Assembly (NCBI RefSeq): GCF_017916255.1
Contig: NZ_CP072827.1
Span: 4,985,501 to 5,049,500 of the forward strand
Reading direction: 5' to 3'
DNA from: Streptomyces mobaraensis NBRC 13819 = DSM 40847
GTDB taxonomy: Bacteria > Actinomycetota > Actinomycetes > Streptomycetales > Streptomycetaceae
DNA: 64,000 bases
Shown: positions 25,996-34,277 of the stretch, in pieces
Numbering within the stretch: position 1 is the first letter of the stretch
Layout of the letters: every line of letters starts with the position of its first letter
Made by a program: the position numbers and the translations under genes
The notes under the pieces: generated by a model
Database searches by the model: none
Told to the model about the DNA's origin: nothing
What the model saw: only the letters and a program-made list of their open reading frames with translations

Positions 25996-27474
25996 GTGCC
26001 CTCCATGAACGATCTCGTACGCCAGCACACCGCTCTCGACGGCTCCGACCTCGAATGGCTCCACCTGCTGGTCTCGGAGTGGCAGTTGCTCTCCGACCTC
26101 TCCTTCGCCGACCTCGTGCTGTGGATTCCCACACTCGACGGCACCCGGTATGTCTCGGTCGCCCAGATGCGCCCCAATACCGGCCCCACCTCGTACCAGG
26201 ACGACATGGTCGGCCACCTCGTCCCGCGCGGGCGCCGGCCCATGCTCGACGCGGCGCTCGACGAGGGGCGGATCGTGCGCGAGGGCGATCCCGAGTGGCG
26301 CGAAGAGGTGCCGGTCCGGGTGGAGTCCATCCCGGTCCGCCGCGAAGGGCGCGTCCTCGGTGTCATCGCCCGGAACACCAACCTGCTCACCGTGCGGACG
26401 CCGAGCCGGCTGGAGCTCACCTATCTGCAGAGCGCCTCCGACCTCGCCCAGATGATCGCCGCCGGAACGTTCCCCTTCCCTGGGCAACAAGTCGACATGG
26501 ACGCCTCGCCGCGCGCCGGCGACGGCCTGGTCCGGCTGGACGCGGACGGCGTCGTCCAGTACGCGAGTCCGAACGCGCTCTCCGCCTACCACCGACTCGG
26601 CCTCGCCGCCGACCTCGTCGGACACCATCTGGGCGAGACCACCGCTCAGTTGGCACCGTCGCGCGGCCCGGTGGACGAGGGCCTGGCGAAGCTCGCCAGC
26701 GGCTGGGCGCCGCGCGAGTTCGAGGTCGAGGCCAACGGCGGTGTCATCCAGCTGCGGGTCATCCCGCTCAAACCCAAGGGCACGCACATCGGTTCGCTCG
26801 TCCTGCTCCGCGACGTCACCGAACTGCGTCGCCGCGAGCGTGAGTTGATCACCAAGGACGCCACCATCCGGGAGATCCACCACCGGGTGAAGAACAACCT
26901 CCAGACCGTCGCCGCCCTGCTGCGGCTGCAGGCCCGCCGCATCGGCTCGGCGGAGGGGCGCGAGGCCCTGGAGGAGGCCGTCCGCCGGGTCGGCTCGATC
27001 GCGATCGTCCACGAGACGCTCTCCCAGAACCTCGACGAACGGGTGGAATTCGACGAGATCGCCGACCGGGTGCTCGCCATGGTCGCCGAGATCTCGCCGG
27101 GACGTGTCCACACCCGCAGGACCGGGCGGTTCGGAGTGCTCGACGCCGAGGTCGCGACTCCGCTCTCCATGGTTCTGACCGAGCTGCTGCAGAACGCGCT
27201 GGAGCACGGGTTCGGCCCGGGGGAGCAGGGGACGGTCGAGGTGACGGCGGTGCGCGGGGGCACCCGGGCCGACGCCCGGCTGCTGATCTCGGTCCAGGAC
27301 GACGGGCGCGGGCTGCCCGAGGGATTCGACCCGCACCAGGCCGGGAACCTCGGCCTGCAGATCGTCCGCACCTTGGTCGAGGGCGAACTCGGCGGCAGGT
27401 TCGACATGGTGCCCGCCTCCGAGCGAGGTACCCGAGTCGTCCTCGACCTCCCCGTCCGGCCGGAAAAGCCCTGA
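25996..27474 (+). CDS. PdtaS-type sensor histidine kinase (HisKA_2)
   Basis: A 492-residue soluble kinase. Residues 1-145 form a GAF-like sensor (the H_kinase_N family), 165-270 a PAS domain ending in VLLRDVTELRRRE, then the dimerisation box REIHHRVKNNLQT with phospho-acceptor His near 296. The ATPase domain follows (ELLQNALEHGFGPG N-box; QDDGRGLPEGF). It resembles mycobacterial PdtaS, which signals to an RNA-binding ANTAR regulator; no partner gene is present here. GTG 25996 was chosen over ATG 26005 because an AAAGGA lies closer. Confidence 0.9.
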   Translation: MPSMNDLVRQHTALDGSDLEWLHLLVSEWQLLSDLSFADLVLWIPTLDGTRYVSVAQMRPNTGPTSYQDDMVGHLVPRGRRPMLDAALDEGRIVREGDPEWREEVPVRVESIPVRREGRVLGVIARNTNLLTVRTPSRLELTYLQSASDLAQMIAAGTFPFPGQQVDMDASPRAGDGLVRLDADGVVQYASPNALSAYHRLGLAADLVGHHLGETTAQLAPSRGPVDEGLAKLASGWAPREFEVEANGGVIQLRVIPLKPKGTHIGSLVLLRDVTELRRRERELITKDATIREIHHRVKNNLQTVAALLRLQARRIGSAEGREALEEAVRRVGSIAIVHETLSQNLDERVEFDEIADRVLAMVAEISPGRVHTRRTGRFGVLDAEVATPLSMVLTELLQNALEHGFGPGEQGTVEVTAVRGGTRADARLLISVQDDGRGLPEGFDPHQAGNLGLQIVRTLVEGELGGRFDMVPASERGTRVVLDLPVRPEKP

Positions 27475-27534
27475 CCAGACCGGTTTCGCTCAGCGGCGGC
27501 GCGGCATCGGGCCGCGTCGCGCCGGGCACAGCAC

Positions 27535-27566
27535 TGAGCCCCGGACCGTGGCCGGTCCGGGGCTCA
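27535..27566. terminator. bidirectional terminator between kinase and wblE
   Basis: TGAGCCCCGGACC (27535-27547) and GGTCCGGGGCTCA (27554-27566) make a perfect 13-bp stem with a 6-nt loop, between two convergent genes. Confidence 0.88.
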
Positions 27567-27649
27567 AAGCTTCACTGTGCGGTGCTGGTGGGCGCCCCCG
27601 ATACGTCAGGGGCACTGCGCGCTGCGGCTCGGGGGCCGAGGGGGCGTCG

Positions 27650-27907
27650 TCAGGCGGTCGCGTTGCGAGCCCGGTTGCGGGCGGCGCGGCGCTTCATCGC
27701 GCGGCGCTCGTCCTCGCTGAGGCCACCCCAGACGCCGGAGTCCTGGCCGGACTCGAGCGCCCACTGCAGGCACTGCTCCATCACGGGGCAGCGGCGGCAG
27801 ACGGCCTTGGCTTCCTCGATCTGCAGCAGCGCAGGACCGGTGTTGCCGATGGGGAAGAACAGCTCGGGGTCTTCCTCGCGGCAAACGGCGTTGTGACGCC
27901 AGTCCAT
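27650..27907 (-). CDS. wblE: WhiB-like Fe-S regulator WblE
   Basis: An 85-residue WhiB-family protein with the four cluster cysteines Cys9, Cys37, Cys40 and Cys46, the GVWGG turn at 58-62, and a basic C-terminal DNA-binding tail (RRAMKRRAARNRARN). It is closest in pattern to WblE/WhiB1, which binds an NO-sensitive 4Fe-4S cluster and works with the principal sigma factor. GAGGAGATGGAG precedes ATG 27907. It is monocistronic, with a long upstream region. Confidence 0.94.
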   Translation of the reverse strand: MDWRHNAVCREEDPELFFPIGNTGPALLQIEEAKAVCRRCPVMEQCLQWALESGQDSGVWGGLSEDERRAMKRRAARNRARNATA

Positions 27908-28228
27908 GGCTGCTCCATCTCCTCGTTATTGCGGCTACGTGGCTTGTGAATGTGAACGCTTTCACGAATCCCCCCGCAAGGGAAGGGCCGTTACCCAGTC
28001 GAGACTGGCTGCGGTCCAGGAAAGAGAGAGGGGGTTCGGGCAATCCGGGAAGGCCGAGATGAGCGGCTGTCCCGTTCGCCATGAAGAGACTCGCAAACCT
28101 CGGCGGCGGACACAACCCCTTCTGGAAAGTTTTTTTTGATTCCTCGGTGTCAGCTAGGTCACAGCCGTACTTCCAGGGGGTGGAACCCAGGCTAAACGTT
28201 CGAGTGGAAGGACTTTAGGCCCTCACAC
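27908..28228. other. wblE upstream region, 321 bp without a gene
   Basis: This gap between the lipid-kinase stop and wblE must hold the wblE promoter(s). It has unusually low GC for the window, including an A8 tract on the minus strand near 28130. I could not fix a -35/-10 pair or a SigR-type match (GGAAT and GTT occur but 22 bp apart). Confidence 0.5.
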
Positions 28229-29197
28229 TCACACAATCACACGCAGTGCACGGCGAACGCCTGTGAACGTCACGCTCGTACGCAATCCGAGGTGGTCACC
28301 GTCCATCTGAAACGGGAGTGGGGCCTGCGAATGCAAGGTGAAGGAACTCTGGTCATGGAGTGACACAGCGTGTCTACCCTCGGGTCCGCGCTCCGGTGTC
28401 GACGTCAGCAGCCGGGTGATGTGGCGGCCGGCCGTGAGGGTCGAGAGCCTGGTGAGTCCCAGCACGTCAAGGCCGGTGTCGAAGGACGCGCGGGGCAGTG
28501 CGTAGATCGGCCGGTTGCCGAAGTACGTCCACGGCGACGTGTTGCAGATTATCGACATGACGAGATTCGCGAGTGGCTCCTCGCCAGGTCGTTCGAGGGT
28601 GATCGTCCCGTGTCGGCGGTTGGGCTCGCCGACAAACTGACGCATGAACTGTCGCACGTACAGGGAATGCGTCGAACGTTTGCCGCGCTCCCGCTGCTGC
28701 TCCACCCGGCCGACGACACCGGCGTCGAAGCCGAGCCCGGCGCAGAAGGTGAACCAGCGGCCGGGGGCTCCTTCGTCCTCGCTGCCCGGGGTGCCGGCCG
28801 CGTGCCCCAGGCCGATGATCCGCTCGTCACCGTCGCGCAGCGCCTCCAGCAGGGCACCCGCGGCCTCGACGGGATCGTTCGGCAGCCCCAGCGCGCGGGC
28901 GAACACATTGGTCGAGCCGCCGGGCACCACCGCCAGACGCGGCAGGCGCTCGGGGTCGGGGCCGTGGTGCAGCAGACCGTTGACGACCTCGTTGACCGTT
29001 CCGTCCCCGCCCAGGGCGACCACCAGCTCGGTGTTGCCGCTCTCCGCGGCCGCCCGCGCCAGGTCTCGCGCGTGCCCCCGGTACTCGGTGGTGGCGACCT
29101 CGAGCTTGAGGTCGCTGGCGAGCGCGTGCACCAGGACATCGCGCGTACGGGCACTGGTGGTGGTGGCCGACGGGTTGACCACGAGAAGCGCACGCAT
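28229..29197 (-). CDS. diacylglycerol kinase-family lipid kinase
   Basis: A 322-residue soluble member of the DAGK catalytic family. VALGGDGTVNEVVNGLL is the nucleotide-binding GGDGT motif; PRLAVVPGGSTNVFARALG and the C-terminal beta-sandwich with FQMDGDHLG complete the fold. Family members phosphorylate diacylglycerol or related lipids at the membrane. ATG 29197 (MRALLVVNP) was chosen over an in-frame ATG at 29227 since it begins the first beta-strand directly. It lies between a divergent membrane-protein gene and wblE. Confidence 0.88.
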   Translation of the reverse strand: MRALLVVNPSATTTSARTRDVLVHALASDLKLEVATTEYRGHARDLARAAAESGNTELVVALGGDGTVNEVVNGLLHHGPDPERLPRLAVVPGGSTNVFARALGLPNDPVEAAGALLEALRDGDERIIGLGHAAGTPGSEDEGAPGRWFTFCAGLGFDAGVVGRVEQQRERGKRSTHSLYVRQFMRQFVGEPNRRHGTITLERPGEEPLANLVMSIICNTSPWTYFGNRPIYALPRASFDTGLDVLGLTRLSTLTAGRHITRLLTSTPERGPEGRHAVSLHDQSSFTLHSQAPLPFQMDGDHLGLRTSVTFTGVRRALRVIV

Positions 29198-29318
29198 GCG
29201 CGCCAGCCTACCTACCTGTCGGTACACGACCCACCTCAGGTCTCGCCGTCCCGGCCTTCCGCGTCGCGGGATCGCCCGGGGGCGACCGGTCGGGACGGGG
29301 CGGGGCTACCCTGCTGGG

Positions 29319-29825
29319 GTGAGCAGCAAGCAGTCCGCGTCGAAGTCCGCCCGTAAGAGCGCCGAGGCCGCCCGAAAGAGCGCAGCCCCCGAGCGCGACG
29401 GAAGCAAGGCACCCGACGTCCCGGAGCCGGCCGGTCCGCGGCCTGCCCGGTTGACGGCCGCCGCCGCGCTGGCCGGCCTGGAGGGGCTGGCCCTGCTGAT
29501 CGGCGGACTGTACATCCTGGTCATGGGGCTGCTGGGGAAGCCGGACAGCCCACGGCAGGCGGTGACGGGCGGAGCGACCATGGTCGCCCTGGCCCTGCTG
29601 CCGCTGGCGGCGGCCCGCGGCCTGCTGCTGCGCCGCCGCTGGAGCCGGGGGCCCGCGCTCATCACCCAGCTCGTGGCGTTCCCCGTCGCCTGGTCGCTGA
29701 TCAACGGGGGTGGCGGTCTGGTCGCCGCGGGCGTGGTGCTGGCGCTCGCCGCCGTGCTCACCCTGGGGCTGCTGGTGAACCCGACGGCCACCGAGGCGCT
29801 GGGCATCGGCCCACGGGAGTCCTGA
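29319..29825 (+). CDS. conserved actinobacterial membrane protein
   Basis: A 168-residue protein: a 45-residue charged Lys/Ala/Ser-rich N-terminus, then four hydrophobic helices (about 47-70, 84-103, 110-130, 135-155) and a short tail LVNPTATEALGIGPRES. No domain of known function. TACCCT stands 7 nt before GTG 29319 with no ribosome-binding site, the leaderless layout common in Streptomyces. It is divergent from the lipid kinase. Confidence 0.75.
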   Translation: MSSKQSASKSARKSAEAARKSAAPERDGSKAPDVPEPAGPRPARLTAAAALAGLEGLALLIGGLYILVMGLLGKPDSPRQAVTGGATMVALALLPLAAARGLLLRRRWSRGPALITQLVAFPVAWSLINGGGGLVAAGVVLALAAVLTLGLLVNPTATEALGIGPRES

Positions 29826-29916
29826 GCCGCCGGTCCCGAGCGGGCCGCGGCGCCCCCGGACGTCGGGCTCGATCTCCCCGACGTCCTCCCGTGACGGCCG
29901 CTTCCCGACGAGGCGG

Positions 29917-30840
29917 CTACTCCTCGACGAGCAGTCGCTCGCGGAGCTGGGCGAGGGTGCGGGCGAGCAGTCGCGAGACGTGCATCTGGGAGATGCCGAC
30001 CTCCTGGGCGATCTGCGACTGTGTCATGTTGCCGAAGAACCGCAGCAGAAGGATCTTCTTCTCGCGCGGTGGCAGGTCCTCCAGCAGGGGCTTGAGGGAC
30101 TCGCGGTACTCGACGCCCTCCAGGGCCTCGTCCTCCGCGCCGAGGGTGTCGGCCACGGCGGGCGACTCGTCGTCCGTGTCCGGCACGTCGAGGGAGAGCG
30201 TGCTGTACGCGTTGGCCGACTCCAGGCCCTCCAGCACCTCCTCCTCCGAGATGCCGAGGTGTTCGGCCAGCTCATGGACCGTGGGCGCGCGGCCGTGCCG
30301 CTGGGAGAGCTCCGCGGTGGCGGTGGTCAGCGACAGCCGCAGCTCCTGGAGCCGGCGCGGCACCCGGACCGCCCATCCCTTGTCCCGGAAGTGCCGCTTG
30401 ATCTCGCCGACGACCGTGGGAGTGGCGTAGGTGGAGAACTCCACACCCCGGTCAGGATCGAAGCGGTCCACGGACTTGATCAGGCCGATGGTGGCGACCT
30501 GGGTCAGGTCGTCGAGCGGCTCGCCGCGGTTGCGGAACCGCCGCGCCAGATGCTCCACCAGCGGCAGATGCATCCGCACCAGGTGATTGCGCAGCTCCGC
30601 CCGCTCCGGGGAGCCGTCGGGAAGCGACCGCAACCGGGTGAACAGGGCGCGCGCTCCACTGCGATCCTGCGGCTGGGAGAGCAACCGCCGCTGCTGGTCC
30701 TGCTGATCCATGTGGTCCGCCCGCTCCGGTCGGTCACTCGCCTCGTCCGGCTCCAGAGCCGCCGCGTTCCCCGGATGGTGCCGGGCGGACTGATGCGGGA
30801 TGGCCGGGGTGCGTACTTCCCGCGACGATGCAGTACTCAC
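29917..30840 (-). CDS. sigH: stress/development sigma factor SigH (SigF/SigB group)
   Basis: A 307-residue group 3 sigma factor. A 50-residue disordered N-terminus is followed by region 2 (DLTQVATIGLIKSVDRFDP, EFSTYATPTVVGEIKRHFRD), region 3, and region 4 (LPPREKKILLLRFFGNMTQ and QEVGISQMHVSRLL). In S. coelicolor SigH takes part in osmotic stress and spore septation and exists as several N-terminal forms. The GTG at 30840 follows AGAGGGGG. Internal Met codons (for example MDQQDQQRR) could give shorter forms. It lies 16 nt behind its anti-sigma gene. Confidence 0.9.
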   Translation of the reverse strand: MSTASSREVRTPAIPHQSARHHPGNAAALEPDEASDRPERADHMDQQDQQRRLLSQPQDRSGARALFTRLRSLPDGSPERAELRNHLVRMHLPLVEHLARRFRNRGEPLDDLTQVATIGLIKSVDRFDPDRGVEFSTYATPTVVGEIKRHFRDKGWAVRVPRRLQELRLSLTTATAELSQRHGRAPTVHELAEHLGISEEEVLEGLESANAYSTLSLDVPDTDDESPAVADTLGAEDEALEGVEYRESLKPLLEDLPPREKKILLLRFFGNMTQSQIAQEVGISQMHVSRLLARTLAQLRERLLVEE

Positions 30841-30856
30841 GGAGCCCCCTCTTCCG

Positions 30857-31273
30857 TCACGGCTGCCCGGGGCCGGCGCCGCGCTTCTTGTGCAGGCTGA
30901 TGCTGACCGTGCGGTCGTCCGCGACGGTGGAGTCCACCTCGCCGGCCAGGGCGGAGAGCACCGTCCAGGCGAAGGTGTCGCGCTCGGGCGCGCGGCCGTC
31001 CGTCGTGGGTGCCGAGACCGTCACCCGGAGCGCGTCGCCGACGAGGCGGAAGACGCAGCTCAGTACGGATCCGGGCACGGCCTGTTGCAGGAGGATCGCG
31101 CACGCCTCGTCCACGGCGATGCGCAGATCCTCGATTTCGTCGAGGGTGAAGTCCAGTCGGGCCGCGAGACCGGCTGTCGCCGTCCGCAGGACCGACAAGT
31201 AGGCACCCGCAGCGGGCAGCCGGACTTCCACGAAGTCCTGGGTCGCCCCGGACTCGCCTGCGATGGGGGACAC
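30857..31273 (-). CDS. ushX: anti-sigma factor kinase of the RsbW type (UshX/RshA)
   Basis: A 138-residue GHKL-ATPase anti-sigma factor. RIAVDEACAILLQQA is the N-box region, and DTFAWTVLSALAGEVDS the region near the ATP lid. In S. coelicolor this protein binds SigH and is opposed by anti-anti-sigma factors such as BldG. GTG 31273 was chosen because GGAGG lies 5 nt upstream and it gives the conserved N-terminus; the frame stays open to 31351. It is the first gene of the ushX-sigH unit, with a BldD-like box upstream. Confidence 0.88.
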   Translation of the reverse strand: MSPIAGESGATQDFVEVRLPAAGAYLSVLRTATAGLAARLDFTLDEIEDLRIAVDEACAILLQQAVPGSVLSCVFRLVGDALRVTVSAPTTDGRAPERDTFAWTVLSALAGEVDSTVADDRTVSISLHKKRGAGPGQP

Positions 31274-31420
31274 CCTCACCTCCAAGGTGACACAAGCTTC
31301 TTGAGCTTTGACGGGCGTCGGCCGTGCACCCTCCGGGAGAGGATGGCACAAGGCCGCCGCGGCACATTTCCGGCTGCGACGCTATCGCGATCTGGAGGTC
31401 CGCGCCGCAGGCCCACGACT

Positions 31421-31443
31421 GTCACTCATGGTAAACCCATGAG
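31421..31443 (-). promoter_or_regulatory. BldD-like box and palindrome upstream of ushX-sigH
   Basis: On the minus strand TTTACCATGAGTGAC (31435-31421) fits 8 of the 9 fixed positions of the BldD consensus nTnACnC(A/T)GnGTnAn. It overlaps a palindrome CTCATGG-N5-CCATGAG (31425-31443). BldD repression of the sigH promoter is established in S. coelicolor. It lies about 150 bp upstream of the ushX start. Confidence 0.7.
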
Positions 31444-31471
31444 CACGGAAAGTGGCTAGGGGCTTGCGGTC

Positions 31472-32029
31472 TCAAATCGAAAGAGGAGTCGCCCTGTTGG
31501 GATTTTCGTCACTCTGCGCGAGTGCCGCAAGGGCGTGGAGCGGTTCGCCCGATATCCGGTGCACCGTCCATTCGTCCATGGGCTCCGCGCCGAGCGACGC
31601 GTAGAAGCGGATCGACGGTTCGTTCCAGTCCAGTACTGACCATTCGAAACGCTGGTAGCCGCGCTCCACGCAGACGCGGGCCAGTTCGGCGAGCAACGCC
31701 CGGCCGTATCCCGCGCCCCGCGCCGTGGGCCGCACGTAGAGGTCCTCCAGGTAAACACCGTGCGTGCCCGTCCAGGTGGAGAAGTTGCGGAACCACAGCG
31801 CGAAACCCACCGGTTCGCCCGCCGGGGCCGCGCTGCCCTCCGTAACCCCCGCTTCAGTGCCGTCACTCTCCGCTATCAAGGCGAAGACCGCGGGGTGCGC
31901 TCCGAAAAGCGCCTCGCGCAGCTGCTCCTCGGTCGCCCGCGCGGAGCCCAGCGCCCTTTCGTACGCCGCGAGTTCACGAATCATCGCGTGGAGGACGGGA
32001 ACGTCGGCGGGCGTCGCGGATCGGATCAT
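31472..32029 (-). CDS. GNAT-family N-acetyltransferase
   Basis: A 185-residue acetyltransferase. It begins MIRSATPADVPVLHAMIREL, and GVYLEDLYVRPTARGAGYGRALLAEL holds motif A with the R/Q-x-x-G-x-G/A acetyl-CoA loop; FEWSVLDWNEPSIRFYASLGA is motif B. It resembles diamine/thialysine acetyltransferases (SSAT-like), but the substrate is not certain. Confidence 0.88.
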   Translation of the reverse strand: MIRSATPADVPVLHAMIRELAAYERALGSARATEEQLREALFGAHPAVFALIAESDGTEAGVTEGSAAPAGEPVGFALWFRNFSTWTGTHGVYLEDLYVRPTARGAGYGRALLAELARVCVERGYQRFEWSVLDWNEPSIRFYASLGAEPMDEWTVHRISGEPLHALAALAQSDENPNRATPLSI

Positions 32030-32148
32030 GCCTGCATGCTAGCGGGCGGCACCGACAGCGCCCCGGGCGCCGACCCGGCTCCGGGGCGGAAAGTCAGGGA
32101 CGCTTCGGGGTCGGATCAGGGGGACGTTCGAATGGCCGCCGGGGAGGA

Positions 32149-32412
32149 TCAGGTCAGCAGGCGCCGGTCGACGTAGCACCAGCGCCAGGACTCGCCCGGC
32201 TCGAAGCTGCGCATCACCGCGTGGCCGGTCTCCTCGTAGTGGGCGGTGGCATGCCGGTGCGGCGACGAGTCGCAGCATCCGACGTGCCCGCACACCAGGC
32301 ACAACCGGAGCTGGACGGGGTGGCTGCCGGCCGCCGCGCACTCGGTGCAGGTCTCGCTCAGCGGGGCGGGCTCGGGGCGCGGCAGCTCGGCGCAGTGCGG
32401 GCACTCGATCAT
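32149..32412 (-). CDS. UBP-type zinc-finger protein
   Basis: An 87-residue protein that is almost entirely a zinc-binding UBP (ZnF) domain: CPHC, then CTEC, CLVCGHVGCC and HRHATAHYEETGHAV. In eukaryotes the fold binds the ubiquitin C-terminus; bacteria lack ubiquitin and the role of these stand-alone versions is unknown. It is divergent from the antiporter gene with only 48 bp between starts, so the two probably share control. Confidence 0.85.
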   Translation of the reverse strand: MIECPHCAELPRPEPAPLSETCTECAAAGSHPVQLRLCLVCGHVGCCDSSPHRHATAHYEETGHAVMRSFEPGESWRWCYVDRRLLT

Positions 32413-32460
32413 GATGGCCAGATTAGAAGGTGAGGACGGGATGGACATGGGTGGGCACCG

Positions 32461-34062
32461 ATGGACGTGATGCCACTGCTGGTACTGGTGGCCGGGAGCG
32501 CCGCCGTCGCGGGCGCCGCCCGCAGGACACCCGTGTCCGCACCCCTGCTGCTGGTCGCGGCGGGGCTCGCCGCGTCGTATCTGCCGGGCGTGCCGGACTA
32601 CACCCTCGACCCGGACATCGTGCTGCCGCTGGTACTGCCACCGCTGCTGCACACCGCCGCGCTCGACAGCTCGTACCTCGACCTGCGCGCCAACGCCCGC
32701 CCGGTGGCGCTGCTCTCGGTCGGCTATGTGCTCTTCGCCGCGCTCGCCGTCGGCTGTACCGCCTTTCTGGTGGTGCCCGGCCTGCCGTTGACGGCGGCGC
32801 TGGTCCTCGGCGCCGTCGTGGCCCCGCCCGACGCGGTCGCCGCGACCGCCATCGCCCGCCGGCTGGGGCTGCCCTCGCGCATCACCACGATCCTCCAAGG
32901 CGAGTCCCTGGTGAACGACGCCACCGCCATCACCGCGTACAAGGTGGCGCTGGCCGCCGCGGTCGGCGAGGGCGCCACCTGGGCGGGCGGCATACGGGAG
33001 TTCGCGGTGGCGGCGCTGGGCGGTGTCGGGGTCGGCCTGGTTCTCATGGTGCCGCTGCACTGGCTGCGGAAGCGGCTGCGGGATCCGCTGCTGCAGAACA
33101 CCCTCTCCCTCCTCATCCCCTTCGTCGCCTACACCGCCGCCGAGCAGGTGGAGGCGTCCGGTGTGCTCGCGGTCGTGGTGGTCGGCCTCTACCTCGGACA
33201 CCGCTCCTGGCAGGTGGACTTCGCCACCCGGCTCCAGGAAGCGGCCGTGTGGAAGATGGTCGCCTTCGTCCTGGAGTCCGCCGTCTTCGCCCTGATCGGT
33301 CTTCAACTCCGACTGGTGATCGGCGGAGTGGGGGAGTACGGGTCTGGCGAGGCGGCCTGGTACGCCCTGGCCGTCTTCCTCGCCGTGGTCGTCGCCCGCT
33401 TCCTCTGGGTCTACCCGGCCACGTTCCTGCCGCGGCTGCTGTCCGCGCGGATCCGCGAACGGGAGCGGGAGACCACCGCCCGCGGCACCTTCGTCGTGGG
33501 CTGGGCGGGGATGCGCGGGGTCGTCTCGCTGGCCATCGCCTTCTCGATTCCCGTCACCACCCATGACGGGAGCGCCTTTCCGGCGCGCGACCTGGTGCTG
33601 TTCCTCACCTTCACCACGGTGATCGGCACGCTCGTGGTGCAGGGCCTCACCCTGCCTCCGCTGATCCGGGCGCTGCGGCTGCCGGGCCGCGATCCGCGCT
33701 CGGCCACCCTCGCCGAGGCGCAGGCCCAGAGCGAGGCGTCCGCCGCCGCGGAGCGCCGGCTCGACGAGCTCCTCGCCGACGACCGCAACGCCTTGCCCCA
33801 GCCGCTCGCCGACCGGCTGCGCGCCGTGCTGGAGCGCCGCCGCAACGCGGTGTGGGAGCGGCTCGGCGCCGTGCACGAGACCACCGGGGAGTCGGCGGAC
33901 GACACCTACCGCCGGCTGACCAGGGAGGTCATCGAGGCCGAGCGCGAGGTCTTCGTGTCCCTGCGGGACGCGCGGCGGATCGACGACGAGATGCTGCGGA
34001 CGCTGTTGCGGCGGCTGGACCTGGAGGAGGCCGCGGCGTACCGGGAGGAGGCGACGGAATGA
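32461..34062 (+). CDS. CPA1-family Na+/H+ antiporter
   Basis: A 533-residue transporter with about 12 helices over residues 1-415. GAVVAPPDAVAATAIARRLG and GESLVNDATAI are the conserved CPA1 segments with the ion-binding Asp residues. The last 115 residues are a cytoplasmic helical tail rich in Arg/Glu. It exchanges Na+ or K+ for H+ across the plasma membrane. Its TGA overlaps an ATG that opens a repeat-encoded frame. Confidence 0.9.
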   Translation: MDVMPLLVLVAGSAAVAGAARRTPVSAPLLLVAAGLAASYLPGVPDYTLDPDIVLPLVLPPLLHTAALDSSYLDLRANARPVALLSVGYVLFAALAVGCTAFLVVPGLPLTAALVLGAVVAPPDAVAATAIARRLGLPSRITTILQGESLVNDATAITAYKVALAAAVGEGATWAGGIREFAVAALGGVGVGLVLMVPLHWLRKRLRDPLLQNTLSLLIPFVAYTAAEQVEASGVLAVVVVGLYLGHRSWQVDFATRLQEAAVWKMVAFVLESAVFALIGLQLRLVIGGVGEYGSGEAAWYALAVFLAVVVARFLWVYPATFLPRLLSARIRERERETTARGTFVVGWAGMRGVVSLAIAFSIPVTTHDGSAFPARDLVLFLTFTTVIGTLVVQGLTLPPLIRALRLPGRDPRSATLAEAQAQSEASAAAERRLDELLADDRNALPQPLADRLRAVLERRRNAVWERLGAVHETTGESADDTYRRLTREVIEAEREVFVSLRDARRIDDEMLRTLLRRLDLEEAAAYREEATE

Positions 34063-34088
34063 ACGGCGTACCGTACGGACGACGGCCC

Positions 34089-34232
34089 GGTTCCACCGGG
34101 CGTCCGGGATCCACCGGCCGTCTCCGACTCACCGGCCGCTCCCGATCCAGCAGCTGTCCCCGATCTACCGGCTGCCCCGGATCCACCGGCCGTCCCGGAC
34201 CCGCCGGGCGTCCAAGACCCACCGGGCGTGCG
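34089..34232. repeat. 18-bp tandem array, eight units
   Basis: Eight contiguous 18-bp units start at 34089, 34107, 34125, 34143, 34161, 34179, 34197 and 34215; the type unit is GGATCCACCGGCCGTCCC. Identity falls off in units 3-5 but length never changes. The array lies just behind the antiporter stop. In the frame opened by ATG 34059 it reads as Gly-Ser-Thr-Gly-Arg-Pro hexapeptides. Confidence 0.9.
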
Positions 34233-34277
34233 ACGGCGCGGGCAAGGCCGAGCGTCACCCGCCTCCGCCGTCGGCTC

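Noticed and set aside
28100..28150. SigR-type promoter for wblE
   Set aside because: GGAAT and GTT are present on the minus strand but 22 bp apart, outside the accepted 18-19 bp.
34089..34232. CRISPR array
   Set aside because: Units are directly abutting 18-mers without spacers, and no cas genes are present.
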